A DNA stretch of 64,000 nt from Paranoxybacillus sp035645275 (GTDB lineage Bacteria > Bacillota > Bacilli > Bacillales > Anoxybacillaceae): the NCBI GenBank assembly GCA_035645275.1, contig DASQMX010000026.1:310001-374000 (forward strand). The letters run 5' to 3'. The position numbers and the translations under genes are program-made. Shown piece after piece: positions 53,824-63,105 of this stretch; the stretch's first letter is position 1; every line of letters begins with the position of its first letter. Under the pieces are notes generated by a model. It did not search any database, had not been told where the DNA came from, and saw only the letters and a list, made by a program, of their open reading frames with translations.

Positions 53824-54051
53824 TTATTTTTCAAGCATTCTTCCGAGAGGTCTATAAATATAATCGATCATCTGCGTCGGCCCCGGAAGATCGGGGTTTA
53901 CTATTAATACAATCGCAAGAATCGTTCCCAGGCTTAGCAACACAATAAACGCCACTTTTTCTTTTTTCTGTGTCCGATTGATTCGCGGCCACTCGTATAG
54001 AAAGATAAACGCCCCCAGAACAAGAGTACCTAGTATAAAACCAGCTTTCAT
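53824..54051 (-). CDS. Small membrane protein, germinant-receptor D-subunit-like
   Basis: A 75-residue protein with two membrane segments (about 3-19 and 33-52), attached to a GerA-type operon. Such two-helix 'D subunits' are known beside many gerA-family operons of spore formers and modulate receptor activity. Its ATG overlaps the stop of the C gene by 1 bp (TAATG). The assignment rests on size, topology and place, not on a motif. Confidence 0.7.
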   Translation of the reverse strand: MKAGFILGTLVLGAFIFLYEWPRINRTQKKEKVAFIVLLSLGTILAIVLIVNPDLPGPTQMIDYIYRPLGRMLEK

Positions 54052-55247
54052 TATTCTTTCACCTCATCCTCAGGCAATCCTTGCGGAGCGGTGTTTATTC
54101 CCGGTCTGCGGACGTATGCTTTCGTCTCCACAATCACTTCAACGGTAGGGAAGATTTCCTCCCAGCGATTCTTTACCTTGTTCCATTCTCTTGGATGCTT
54201 TCGGTGGAAAAGGTCTGCGAAGCCAAAAATATCGGCTTTCATCTCTTTTTGCACTTTTTTCAAGGCGTCTCTAATACGTTTATTTACTTCATTTTCTAAT
54301 TCTTTTTCGATCATTTTCGTATACTTAGGGTTCATCAAATTTAATTTCGTTCCGTTTAATATGATATCGTCTTCCGAGGTCGCTTTCACGATCATCTTCC
54401 ATTTACCTTTCTCATATTCGGGGATGAATTCCGTATGCGCTCTTATCATCGTGGACGTGATATTTCCCTTTTCTTCTTTAAGCGTAATCGTGACATTCGC
54501 CTCCTTGATCTCATTTCTGAGCCAAAGCACGCCCCGGGTCAACTTATCATCAATATCCCCGATCATTTTATCCTTCTTAAAAATGGCGGTACGTTGGATA
54601 AACGCAATGGTTTCTAGCTCTTTTTTCCCTTTTTCCGGCGGCAAAATCTTCACCATGGGAAGAGCCGCCGCACCAGCATCGCCGCTTAGCATTTGTAGAA
54701 TGTCTTTTACCGTTACTTGCAATAAAAGTTCTGATTCTGACAATTCCCGCAGCACTTCTGCTGAGCTTTGCTCGATCGGAGGGAGCAATTCGAGCACGCT
54801 TTTCGCAGTGCCTTTACTTACTAATACATTGGAACGAAGGCGAATTTTCGGATTGCGGCTCAGAAAGTCCAGATGCTGGTGAATCCCTGCTTTTGCTGCT
54901 TTCTCTCCGAACACGATCACTTTGGTGTGTCCCCAGAAGACACGGCGCGGAAGCCTTTCTTGCAGGTCTGAGATCGCATCAGCCACGGTTGTACCCGTTC
55001 CTGAGCTTACTATCGTTTGAACCTGACCACCGCCACCGCCGCCTCCCCCCACCGTCTGGCCTCCACCGCCTGCATTCGGGGTAACTAGTTCCGCTGTAAG
55101 CTTTATTTGTCCATCTTTTGTTTGATCAATGCCTAATCCTAAGATTAATGTTAAATCGTTTACTTCTACTCGGTCCCAACAGCCACTTAGCAAAATAAAA
55201 TGAATGGAAACGAAAAGAATTTTTGCTGCTTTTTGTAACATGCCCAT
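54051..55247 (-). CDS. gerKC: Germinant receptor C subunit, Ger(x)C family lipoprotein
   Basis: A 398-residue spore germination lipoprotein: signal peptide with lipobox LLSGC (Cys at about 23) followed by WDRVEVNDL, the family signature, and the long Ger(x)C C-terminal domain. A glycine-rich run (GGGGQTVGGGGGGGGQ) at about residues 60-75 is unusual. It sits on the outer face of the spore inner membrane. The gerK name is by general resemblance; the exact paralogue is not settled. Confidence 0.85.
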   Translation of the reverse strand: MGMLQKAAKILFVSIHFILLSGCWDRVEVNDLTLILGLGIDQTKDGQIKLTAELVTPNAGGGGQTVGGGGGGGGQVQTIVSSGTGTTVADAISDLQERLPRRVFWGHTKVIVFGEKAAKAGIHQHLDFLSRNPKIRLRSNVLVSKGTAKSVLELLPPIEQSSAEVLRELSESELLLQVTVKDILQMLSGDAGAAALPMVKILPPEKGKKELETIAFIQRTAIFKKDKMIGDIDDKLTRGVLWLRNEIKEANVTITLKEEKGNITSTMIRAHTEFIPEYEKGKWKMIVKATSEDDIILNGTKLNLMNPKYTKMIEKELENEVNKRIRDALKKVQKEMKADIFGFADLFHRKHPREWNKVKNRWEEIFPTVEVIVETKAYVRRPGINTAPQGLPEDEVKE

Positions 55248-55288
55248 TCTCGTTTATCTCCTTTTTACTCCTTGTTTCGTGGCTCTCC

Positions 55289-56407
55289 TTATCCTTGGCA
55301 TTTTACTTGATTTGGGTTGTTGGTTCTTTTGCGCCATTTTGCAATCAACAGGAGAAGGAGAGGAAGCGCCGTTTGAATCGACATTCGGAAAAACGGGGAA
55401 GAGGTGCCTAGAAAATGGGTCAATTCCATTAAATTCGGCGCCGACCAGACGGCGAATAACAACAGTAAAAATCCCATGGGAAAAACGACAGGGCGATAAT
55501 CGGACAAATTCAGCCATTGAGCCGTTCCTAATACCAAAGCGTAATAAAAGACAGTAACCTTCAAAAAAACCGCTGCTACCCAAAGGGCCATTACGATGGC
55601 TTCAATGTGTTCTAGAAAATCCGCAATACTAATGTAACGGACGGCGCTTATCGCGGGATAGACAAAACGGTCTGTAACTCCCCCTAGGACGAAAAGAACA
55701 GCAATATTGATGAAAGATAAGGTCAACATAACGGCGGTGACCGAGATCATGCCCCATTTCTTTCCGTTGTTCCGATCGGCTAAGTAAGGAAGCAGAAAAG
55801 CGATGAGGATGAATTCAGTAAACCACCCTACCGGGATTACCGCCCCCTTGAGCGAGGGCATTATTCCCTTTTCCATAATGGGAAACATATTCGCTACTTC
55901 CATATCGGGAATCAAAAGGATAATATTGACGAATATTAGAATAACCACAACAGGCATAATCATTTCCGCAAGTCTGGCTATCACTTCCACACCGCTGCGA
56001 ACGGCAAAGGAGCACACTAGAATCATACTTCCCATCACCACGACTAATGGAGTATTAGTAAGAAAGTTACCTACAACAAATTCGCCATACTCTCGGATAA
56101 TAATTCCATTTGCCTGTAAAAAGTAAAATAAAAAGACCAACCCAACCGCTTTCCCCAAAAACTTGCCGAGAATCTCCTCGCTGTACTCGATCAGGGTTTT
56201 TTTTGGATAGAGATAGTTTAACTGAACGGCAATATAAACCGTCAAAAAGCCGATAAAAGAAGCCCATAAGGGAGAAAGCCACATATCCTGTTTCGCGTGT
56301 CGGGTGGTGATTGCAGGAACTAAAAGAATGCCTGTTGCGATGATCGTAGGATATATCATTATTCCCATTTGTATGGCGGATATTTTTCCTTTCTCAATCA
56401 TAATCAT
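55289..56407 (-). CDS. gerKB: Germinant receptor B subunit, spore germination permease
   Basis: A 372-residue integral membrane protein with about ten helices of the GerAB/APC-superfamily type, the likely germinant-binding subunit. It starts MIMIEKGKISAIQMG and overlaps the A gene by 4 bp. 41 bp separate it from the C gene. Ligand cannot be deduced from sequence by eye. Confidence 0.87.
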   Translation of the reverse strand: MIMIEKGKISAIQMGIMIYPTIIATGILLVPAITTRHAKQDMWLSPLWASFIGFLTVYIAVQLNYLYPKKTLIEYSEEILGKFLGKAVGLVFLFYFLQANGIIIREYGEFVVGNFLTNTPLVVVMGSMILVCSFAVRSGVEVIARLAEMIMPVVVILIFVNIILLIPDMEVANMFPIMEKGIMPSLKGAVIPVGWFTEFILIAFLLPYLADRNNGKKWGMISVTAVMLTLSFINIAVLFVLGGVTDRFVYPAISAVRYISIADFLEHIEAIVMALWVAAVFLKVTVFYYALVLGTAQWLNLSDYRPVVFPMGFLLLLFAVWSAPNLMELTHFLGTSSPFFRMSIQTALPLLLLLIAKWRKRTNNPNQVKCQG

Positions 56408-58011
56408 GATCCTCCTTTACCTTTACTCGTCTTGTCATCTCCGTGATCAGGATTCGGTTTCTGATTCGGACCTTGCCGCTGAATGTTATCTGTTCCCGTT
56501 AAACGGGGGCGTGTATTGAGCTTCCACCAAGGCGCACGTATCAACACATCTTTCATTTCTCTCCCTTGCATCGGAGCCATAGGAGATAAATATGGAACGC
56601 CGAAAGAACGAAGCGTCGCCATATGAGTAACAATCATGAGCAGCCCGAGCATAATCCCGAGAAGCCCTAACGTCCCTGCCAACAAGACCATGGGAAAGCG
56701 CAGTATCCTTAATGCGATTCCAGCCGTATAGCGTGGAATCGTAAAAGAGGCAATCCCTGTTAACGCGACCACCATGATTAGAGGAGAAGAAGCAAGACCT
56801 GCTTGGATCGCAGCTTGCCCAATCACCAGCGCACCAACGATACTAACCGCAGCACCTGCTTGTTTCGGAAGCCTCAATCCTGCTTCGCGCAAAGCCTCAA
56901 ATACAATTTCCATGATTAATACTTCAACCAGCGCCGGAAAGGGAATCATCTCCCGAGAAACTGCTATGTTTATCAAAAGTGTAGTAGGAATCATTTCCTG
57001 ATGAAAGGTAAGGATCGCCACGTACAACGAGGGCAGCAAAAGAGATATCAAAAGAAATATGTAACGCATCCAACGGACTACCGTGCTCGCTAAGGATCGT
57101 TGGTAGTAATCTTCAGGTGATTGCAGCAAGGAATAAAAAGAAATTGGTACAATCAAAACGAAAGGAGTACCATCTTGAAGAATCGCTACTCGTCCTTCAA
57201 GCAAATTCGCCACGACAACATCAGGACGTTCGGTATCCAAAATTTGAGGAAACGGAGAATAAGGATTGTCCTCAATTAACTCTTCAATGTAGTTCGTTTC
57301 CAAAATACCGTCTATCTTGATACGGTTAAGCCGGGTTTCTACTTCTTGGATTAACGTTTGATCGGCAATTCCTTCAATATAAGAGATGACTACTTCAGTC
57401 TGGGTGTACTCCCCAATTTTCATTGATTTCATTTTGAGCTGCGGGCTTCTTACTTTTCTGCGCAATAAAGAAAGGTTAGTCCCTAATGACTCGGTGAATC
57501 CCTCCCGCGGTCCCCTTATCACGGATTCCCCCACCGGTTCTTCGATGGAACGTTTTTCCCAATTTGACAAACCTAAAGCGAATCCTTCGCTTTGTTGGTC
57601 GATAAACAAGACCGGATTCCCACCAGAGATATGTTCAATGCACTCTGTCATTGTTTGTACTCTCTTTATCTTAGAAACGGTCAATTTTTGTTCTAGAATA
57701 TAATTGACATGAATGAGCTGATCGGTATTCTCCTTGGCGTCGCTTTCTTTCATCAAAGGGGTGAGCACGCTCGCATCGATTTCTTCGATGTTAGATAAAC
57801 CGTCGATATAGATAAGAGCAGCTTTTGTTTTTCCACCTATTTTAAATTCGCGAAAAACGACATCGATACAATTTTGATAGATGTTTTGCAGTTCTTGTAG
57901 ATTTTGATTTAAGTCGGTAGAAAGAAAGTTCTGTTGGTATTGATTTTGGTTCTGATCTTGCCGGTTCTTAACTATTTGTTTTTTTTTCTTGTTTTCTTTA
58001 AAAAAAAACAT
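56404..58011 (-). CDS. gerKA: Germinant receptor A subunit, GerA family
   Basis: A 535-residue protein: basic, Gln/Asn-rich N-terminal tail, large cytoplasmic domain (about 40-300), then about five membrane helices (including LISLLLPSLYVAILTFHQEM) and a short C-terminal tail. The family motif RGPREGFTESLGTNLSLLRRK is clear. First gene of the A-B-C-D operon, expected to be transcribed in the forespore by sigma-G; I found no convincing sigma-G promoter. Confidence 0.9.
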   Translation of the reverse strand: MFFFKENKKKKQIVKNRQDQNQNQYQQNFLSTDLNQNLQELQNIYQNCIDVVFREFKIGGKTKAALIYIDGLSNIEEIDASVLTPLMKESDAKENTDQLIHVNYILEQKLTVSKIKRVQTMTECIEHISGGNPVLFIDQQSEGFALGLSNWEKRSIEEPVGESVIRGPREGFTESLGTNLSLLRRKVRSPQLKMKSMKIGEYTQTEVVISYIEGIADQTLIQEVETRLNRIKIDGILETNYIEELIEDNPYSPFPQILDTERPDVVVANLLEGRVAILQDGTPFVLIVPISFYSLLQSPEDYYQRSLASTVVRWMRYIFLLISLLLPSLYVAILTFHQEMIPTTLLINIAVSREMIPFPALVEVLIMEIVFEALREAGLRLPKQAGAAVSIVGALVIGQAAIQAGLASSPLIMVVALTGIASFTIPRYTAGIALRILRFPMVLLAGTLGLLGIMLGLLMIVTHMATLRSFGVPYLSPMAPMQGREMKDVLIRAPWWKLNTRPRLTGTDNIQRQGPNQKPNPDHGDDKTSKGKGGS

Positions 58012-58247
58012 TCGATTCCCTTCTTTCTAACGATCGACGTTCTCCACCTCTATTTTTTCCATTTTTTAAATAAGATAATCCCTTTTCTAACAATAAAGTT
58101 ATATAAGCGTATAAATAGTAGGGAGGTTCTCGTTTCCGAGAAAAATCGAATTCAAAAGGTGATGAGAAGCATAGAGGACAATGGACTTTTCCCATTATGC
58201 ATGCCCCGTTCGATTTTTCCGTTTTTATGCTTAGAGGGGAGAGAAAA

Positions 58248-58293
58248 TTAAAAACCCCTTCGTCCCATAATTTTAGTCACTGGGATGAAGGGG
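58248..58293 (-). terminator. Terminator of fni
   Basis: On the minus strand CCCCTTCATCCCA, 13-nt loop, TGGGACGAAGGGG then TTTTTAATTTT. It follows the fni stop codon by a few bases. Confidence 0.92.
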
Positions 58294-58298
58294 TGAAT

Positions 58299-59354
58299 TT
58301 ATCGACAACTATATACTTTCGTGTCAAATCCTCTTTCCGTTAACCAATGATGCGTTTCTCCGCGAATGACGAGCGGAACTTGTTGCAGTTTCTCAATTGT
58401 TTTTGCTCCTAGAGCTGTCATAATGAAAGTTAAATCGGAGTGCAGCTCTTCAATTTTCTCAATTAACGCTTCTATTCCTTCATGAATCAGGATTTTTAGA
58501 AAATAGCCGGCAAATCCCGCTGCTGAAGCGCCCAAAGCAAGCGCTTTTGCCACATCAAGAGCCGTCTGTATTCCACCGCTGCCGATTATAGACATAAAAG
58601 GAACGGTTTGTGACACCTCCACAATGGAAGTAGTTGTTGTAATCCCCCAGTCATTAAAATAAGCTAACATTTTTGCACGTCGTTCATTTTCAATCCGGGC
58701 AAAATTCGTGCCGCCGAATCCTCCTACGTCAACCATCGTCACACCAATGTTTGCAAGCTGCAAAGCAGTTTCTTTACTCATGCCGAATCCTACTTCTTTC
58801 ACAATGACCGGGACGTCCACATGCTGGACAATTTGTTCAATTCGTTTTAACGCATCTGTAAAATCGCGGTCTCCTTCCGGCATTACAAGCTCTTGAATGA
58901 TATTTAAATGAATTTGCAAACCGTTTGCTTCAATCATGTCAACAGCTCTTTTGGCATCTTCCACAGTGGCTTCGCTACCAAGGTTGGCAAAAATCAGACC
59001 GTTCGGGTTGACTTTCCGTACGATCTCAAAAGAAGGTTTCTCATTTGGGTCTTTTATTGCTGCCATTTGCGAGCCAACGGCCATCGCAATATTGCATTCC
59101 TTCGCAGCTATTGCTAATCCCTCATTAATTTTTAAAGTCGCTTCCCCGCCACCGCCGGTCATCGCATTGATAAAAATAGGCGAACTTAACGAAAGTTCGC
59201 CTAACGTCGTCCGTAAATCAATTTGTGTGGTGGATAAATCAGGCAGGCTTTGGTGCACAAACGTTATATCCTCAAAGCCATGCGCCCTCGCTTGACCGGT
59301 TGACAGCGCATGTTCGATATGGTCCAATTTTCGTTTTGCTCTGCTCACCTTCAA
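58299..59354 (-). CDS. fni: Isopentenyl-diphosphate isomerase, type 2
   Basis: FMN- and NADPH-dependent isomerase that balances IPP and DMAPP for isoprenoids. The 351-residue TIM barrel shows FINAMTGGGGEATLKIN, the metal/substrate HLNIIQE, VKEVGFGMS and GSGGIQTALDVAKALALGA. Formerly ypgA. It follows ypfD by 6 bp. It supplies precursors for HepS/HepT encoded 15 kb away in the window. Confidence 0.94.
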   Translation of the reverse strand: MKVSRAKRKLDHIEHALSTGQARAHGFEDITFVHQSLPDLSTTQIDLRTTLGELSLSSPIFINAMTGGGGEATLKINEGLAIAAKECNIAMAVGSQMAAIKDPNEKPSFEIVRKVNPNGLIFANLGSEATVEDAKRAVDMIEANGLQIHLNIIQELVMPEGDRDFTDALKRIEQIVQHVDVPVIVKEVGFGMSKETALQLANIGVTMVDVGGFGGTNFARIENERRAKMLAYFNDWGITTTTSIVEVSQTVPFMSIIGSGGIQTALDVAKALALGASAAGFAGYFLKILIHEGIEALIEKIEELHSDLTFIMTALGAKTIEKLQQVPLVIRGETHHWLTERGFDTKVYSCR

Positions 59355-59360
59355 TCACCA

Positions 59361-60527
59361 TTATTTCTGTTTTAATTTCTTTAGCTGTTCGCCAATCACT
59401 TCACCGATTTGAAATCCAGTTGATTCATTGAAAGTTTGCGTATATTTGCTGTAGTCTTCCTCATCGGCTACATTTTCTGTTAACTCTTTCATACTTAAAG
59501 AAATACGACGTTCCGCTTCATTTACATCAAGCACTTTCACTTTTACAACATCGCCTTCTTTTAACACTTCATGCGGCTTAGAGATGCGTTTATTCGAAAT
59601 TTGTGAAATATGAACAAGTCCCTCTACACCAGGGAAAATTTCAACAAATGCACCGAATGAAGCAAGACGTTTTACTTTTCCTTCAACAACGTCACCTGCA
59701 GCAATCTTTTGGGAAATACCGTCCCATGGCCCCGGCAATGCCTCTTTTATGGACAAAGAAATTCGCTCATTATCGCGGTCAACGGAAAGAACTTTTACTT
59801 TTACGGTTTGACCTTCCTGCACAACTTCAGAAGGGTGGTCTACACGAGTATGTGACAGCTGAGAAATATGTACTAATCCATCAACTCCACCAATATCAAC
59901 GAATACGCCAAAGTCAACAATTCGCTGAACCGTTCCTTCTAACACTTGACCTGCTTCAATTTTGTTGTAAGTTTGCTTTCTCCGCTCCGCTTGCTCTTGC
60001 TCAAGAACAGCACGGTGCGACAAAATGACACGATTTTTCTCGCGATCTAATTCTTCGACTTTCACCTTTAACGTGCGGCCCTTGTAGTCCGAGAAATCTT
60101 CAACAAAGCGCGTTTCTACTAATGAAGCTGGGATGAAGCCTCTTACGCCAACATCAGCAACAAGACCGCTTTTGACAACGTCTTTTATCACGACCTCAAA
60201 CACTTCGCCGCTTTCAAATTTCGCCTGTAAGTCTTCCCATGCTTTTTCCGTATCGACTGCTTTTTTCGACAAAATTAAAAGTCCATCATCTTCGTCTGCA
60301 GACTCTTCCACTTTTTTCACTTTAGCGGTCACTTCATCACCAACGGCAACAACATCGCCCGCTTTCTCGACATGAAGGCTGGACAGTTCACTAATGGGAA
60401 TAATTCCGCTTTGCTTGCTCCCTTCAATGTCTATCAACACTTGTTTGTCCTCGACTTTCACGACACGTCCCTTCACAATGTCGCCTACGCGATACACCTT
60501 TACTTCCAAATTCATATCCTCTACCAT
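59361..60527 (-). CDS. ypfD: S1-domain RNA-binding protein YpfD
   Basis: A 388-residue homologue of ribosomal protein S1 with four S1 (OB-fold) domains, at about residues 15-85, 100-170, 185-260 and 270-345; the last two contain the typical FGVFVDIGGVDGLVHISQLS and FGAFVEIFPGVEGLVHISQIS segments. Firmicutes versions are shorter than E. coli S1 and not stably ribosome-bound. The start MVEDMNLEV follows an AGGAGG-type site. Confidence 0.94.
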   Translation of the reverse strand: MVEDMNLEVKVYRVGDIVKGRVVKVEDKQVLIDIEGSKQSGIIPISELSSLHVEKAGDVVAVGDEVTAKVKKVEESADEDDGLLILSKKAVDTEKAWEDLQAKFESGEVFEVVIKDVVKSGLVADVGVRGFIPASLVETRFVEDFSDYKGRTLKVKVEELDREKNRVILSHRAVLEQEQAERRKQTYNKIEAGQVLEGTVQRIVDFGVFVDIGGVDGLVHISQLSHTRVDHPSEVVQEGQTVKVKVLSVDRDNERISLSIKEALPGPWDGISQKIAAGDVVEGKVKRLASFGAFVEIFPGVEGLVHISQISNKRISKPHEVLKEGDVVKVKVLDVNEAERRISLSMKELTENVADEEDYSKYTQTFNESTGFQIGEVIGEQLKKLKQK

Positions 60528-60702
60528 CTTAAAACCTCCTTAAATACACGGCCTAAGTTCACATTGCGAAGCCGTTCACGGGAATTTTTAATAAAAACTC
60601 CCCATTTTCTCCTTGAAAATAGAAATAAAGAACAAGCTTCTCGAATTATTATACCATATTTTCTGAAAATTAATGTAACAAAACACTGCAATATTTTAAC
60701 GT

Positions 60703-61287
60703 TTAGTGCTGTTCTAAAAGCGCTTGAATATGACTCATTATATATTCCGTTGCTTCTTCCGGCGAAGCCTTTTTCTCACGAAACTCCTGCATATCAATCG
60801 GCTTTCCGTATACAACTTTCAGCGTTCGAAACGGTTTATATGGACCGACGATCGCACATGGAACAACGAGGGCATTGGTGCGTAAAGCAAAAAAACCGAC
60901 GCCTGACAATCCTTTTCCAAGCTTTCCATCTTTTCTTCGCGTCCCTTCTGGAAAAATACCGAGAACCTTGCCATCTTTAAGTACATCAAGCCCAGTCCGC
61001 AATGCTTGACGGTCGCTCATTCCCCGTTTGACCGGAAAGGCATTTAAGTTTCGAACGATATGTTTTAAAATCGGCACGCGAAACAGCTCTTCTTTTGCCA
61101 TAAAATGAATCGGACGTGGAGCAGTAATACCTAGCACAGGTGGATCGAGATTGCTAATATGGTTGGAACAAAGAAGTACCCCGCCTTCTTTCGGAAAATG
61201 TTCTAACCCCATGACTTCAATACGATAAACAGGTTTTAAAATGCCGGAAACGACACTTTTAGCAAATGAGTAAAAACTCAACGCCAT
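60703..61287 (-). CDS. plsC: 1-acyl-sn-glycerol-3-phosphate acyltransferase
   Basis: Adds the second acyl chain to make phosphatidic acid. The 194 residues have the catalytic HX4D motif in SNHISNLDPP and the substrate motif FPEGTRRKDGK. The ATG at 61287 overlaps the cmk stop (TGATG), showing translational coupling. A cmk-plsC-rpsA-like order is common in Bacillaceae. Confidence 0.93.
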   Translation of the reverse strand: MALSFYSFAKSVVSGILKPVYRIEVMGLEHFPKEGGVLLCSNHISNLDPPVLGITAPRPIHFMAKEELFRVPILKHIVRNLNAFPVKRGMSDRQALRTGLDVLKDGKVLGIFPEGTRRKDGKLGKGLSGVGFFALRTNALVVPCAIVGPYKPFRTLKVVYGKPIDMQEFREKKASPEEATEYIMSHIQALLEQH

Positions 61288-61958
61288 CAAATCCTTTCGT
61301 TAACAATCTCCATAATTCGGTTCACTACATCACCAACGGATAAAGAAGTTGTGTCAATCTCAATGGCATCTTCTGCTTTTTTTAACGGAGCAATTTCTCG
61401 CTCAGAATCAAGTTTGTCTCTGTAAGCAATTTCTTCTTTTAATTTCTCTAAATCCGATGCAAATCCTCTTGCTAAATTTTCCGCATGACGCCGTTTCGCT
61501 CGTTCTTCCACTGACGCCTTTAAGAAAATTTTTACTTCCGCATTCGGAAGCACATGTGTCCCAATATCACGTCCATCCATGACAACGCCGCCGTTTTGCG
61601 CAAATGCGCGCTGCCGTGCGACCATCTCCTCGCGTACTAATTTATGTTTTGCAACAATTGATACGGAATTGGTCACATCCGCTTGACGAATAACATTGGT
61701 GACGTCCTCACCGTTCATGAATACAAGCTGTCCATGCTCGGATGGCTTCAATTCAATATATGTATCTTTTAATATATTCAGTAATTGATGTTCATCATTT
61801 AAATCGATCCCTTCTTTTAAGGCACGATACGTCAGGGCACGATACATCGCTCCTGTATCGATATAAAGATATGAAAGCTTTTCCGCTAAAATCTTCGCTA
61901 CTGTGCTCTTTCCTGCAGCTGCTGGTCCATCAATCGCAATTGAAATACGCTTACTCAT
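61287..61958 (-). CDS. cmk: Cytidylate kinase
   Basis: Phosphorylates CMP and dCMP. The 223 residues start MSKRISIAIDGPAAAGKSTVAK (Walker A), then DTGAMYRALTYRAL and VMDGRDIGTHVLP, the family's nucleotide-binding motifs. Coupled to plsC downstream. Confidence 0.97.
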   Translation of the reverse strand: MSKRISIAIDGPAAAGKSTVAKILAEKLSYLYIDTGAMYRALTYRALKEGIDLNDEHQLLNILKDTYIELKPSEHGQLVFMNGEDVTNVIRQADVTNSVSIVAKHKLVREEMVARQRAFAQNGGVVMDGRDIGTHVLPNAEVKIFLKASVEERAKRRHAENLARGFASDLEKLKEEIAYRDKLDSEREIAPLKKAEDAIEIDTTSLSVGDVVNRIMEIVNERI

Positions 61959-61990
61959 TACTTCCTCCCAAACTTAATAAATTTTATCAA

Positions 61991-62014
61991 GAAAAAAAGC
62001 AGGAAACCCCTGCA
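61991..62014 (-). terminator. Terminator of ypfB
   Basis: On the minus strand GCAGGGGTTTCCTGC then TTTTTTT, a short stem 30 bp after the ypfB stop codon. Confidence 0.7.
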
Positions 62015-62041
62015 TTCGATGTTATTTTAACATATGGACCG

Positions 62042-62224
62042 TTATTGGTCGAATGTTTCAATGGTTTTCGTGACTTGATTCTTACTTACACCTTCATACT
62101 CATAGATTTTTCCTAAATAAGGAGAAAATGGTGTATATAAAATCATAAATTGGGCGATAAGCAAAAAAATAAATTGGATGACAACTAGCTTCAGTAAAAT
62201 TCGCTCGATTTGTTTCACACCCAT
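62042..62224 (-). CDS. ypfB: YpfB, DUF5359 small membrane protein
   Basis: A 60-residue protein with one membrane helix (about 10-31) and a short outer tail. Function unknown. GAGAAGGA precedes the ATG. Between ypfA and cmk, the order found in B. subtilis. Confidence 0.8.
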   Translation of the reverse strand: MGVKQIERILLKLVVIQFIFLLIAQFMILYTPFSPYLGKIYEYEGVSKNQVTKTIETFDQ

Positions 62225-62309
62225 CCGTCCTTCTCTTCATTCGGCTGTAAAAAGCCGTTTTCTCGCCAATCACGCTTTATTATTATATTATTCCATTTCG
62301 TTCCGTTCT

Positions 62310-62978
62310 TTATTCTTCGTCTATACCTTTCTGCCGTTGCTCCAGCTGCTTTTCAAAGCTATAACGAATTAATAACAACCGATCTTGATGCTTTATATCA
62401 AGAAATTGAAGCGATGCTTTCTCGACTGGTGAATGCTTCTCTTTAAAAATACGGACAATTTTCGATGGGATATTTAAATAATGGATATCTCCTGAACGCA
62501 TATGAAGAACCAACCATGCATCTACCCTTACTCCCGGTTCAAATCCTTTTATTTTGCGAGGAAGAACAATAGCAGCTCCGCCTGCGCTAATGTCGCTCGT
62601 TATCGTTGTAAACGGAGAAAATTCTCTATTACGCGGATGAATGGCTATATCCTCATTTGCCTCTACACGAACATATTGTCGTCGCTGGATACGGGTAAGT
62701 TGCTGCTCTCCTGGATAAGAAAGCACAACGAGCGGAATCGGCTGTCTTATTTTTCCTGTTACTTCCGTATCAAATAAATAAAGGGAATGGTCTTTGCCGA
62801 CAAAACTTGCTTTAAACTGCATGCCGTTTAATAAGAAAACAGTTTTTCCTGTCTCCATATTCACTGGATAATCGATATGTATACTGTTAGGAAAAATTTC
62901 TGCTACTTTACATTTGTATTTATGTTTTGTTTGTTCATCAATCGGTTCTAAAATTAACGTATTGCCTATTTTCAACAT
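62310..62978 (-). CDS. motI: PilZ-domain c-di-GMP receptor YpfA/MotI
   Basis: A 222-residue protein with an N-terminal YcgR-like domain (about 1-95) and a C-terminal PilZ domain (about 98-210). The c-di-GMP motifs are present: RRQYVR and DISAGG. The B. subtilis orthologue (DgrA/MotI) binds MotA as a clutch and stops flagellar rotation when c-di-GMP is high. GGGGGT lies before the ATG. Confidence 0.92.
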   Translation of the reverse strand: MLKIGNTLILEPIDEQTKHKYKCKVAEIFPNSIHIDYPVNMETGKTVFLLNGMQFKASFVGKDHSLYLFDTEVTGKIRQPIPLVVLSYPGEQQLTRIQRRQYVRVEANEDIAIHPRNREFSPFTTITSDISAGGAAIVLPRKIKGFEPGVRVDAWLVLHMRSGDIHYLNIPSKIVRIFKEKHSPVEKASLQFLDIKHQDRLLLIRYSFEKQLEQRQKGIDEE

Positions 62979-63069
62979 GCGTCTTATACCCCCGAATTAA
63001 AACAAGATTGTTGTTCATGTTCATGTTTACGCCTTAAACAAATCCACTTTATATTAAAACACGGAATAC

Positions 63070-63105
63070 AAAAAAGGAAAAGCAATACTGCTTTTCCTTT
63101 TTTCT
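63070..63105. terminator. Terminator of the sleB-ypeB operon
   Basis: AAAAAAGGAAAAGC, 6-nt loop, GCTTTTCCTTTTTT, usable in both directions. It adjoins the ypeB stop codon. Confidence 0.9.

Noticed and set aside
58012..58250. Sigma-G promoter of the ger operon (CATAATG near 58195)
   Set aside because: No acceptable -35 box at 17-18 nt; expected from biology but not supported by the sequence.
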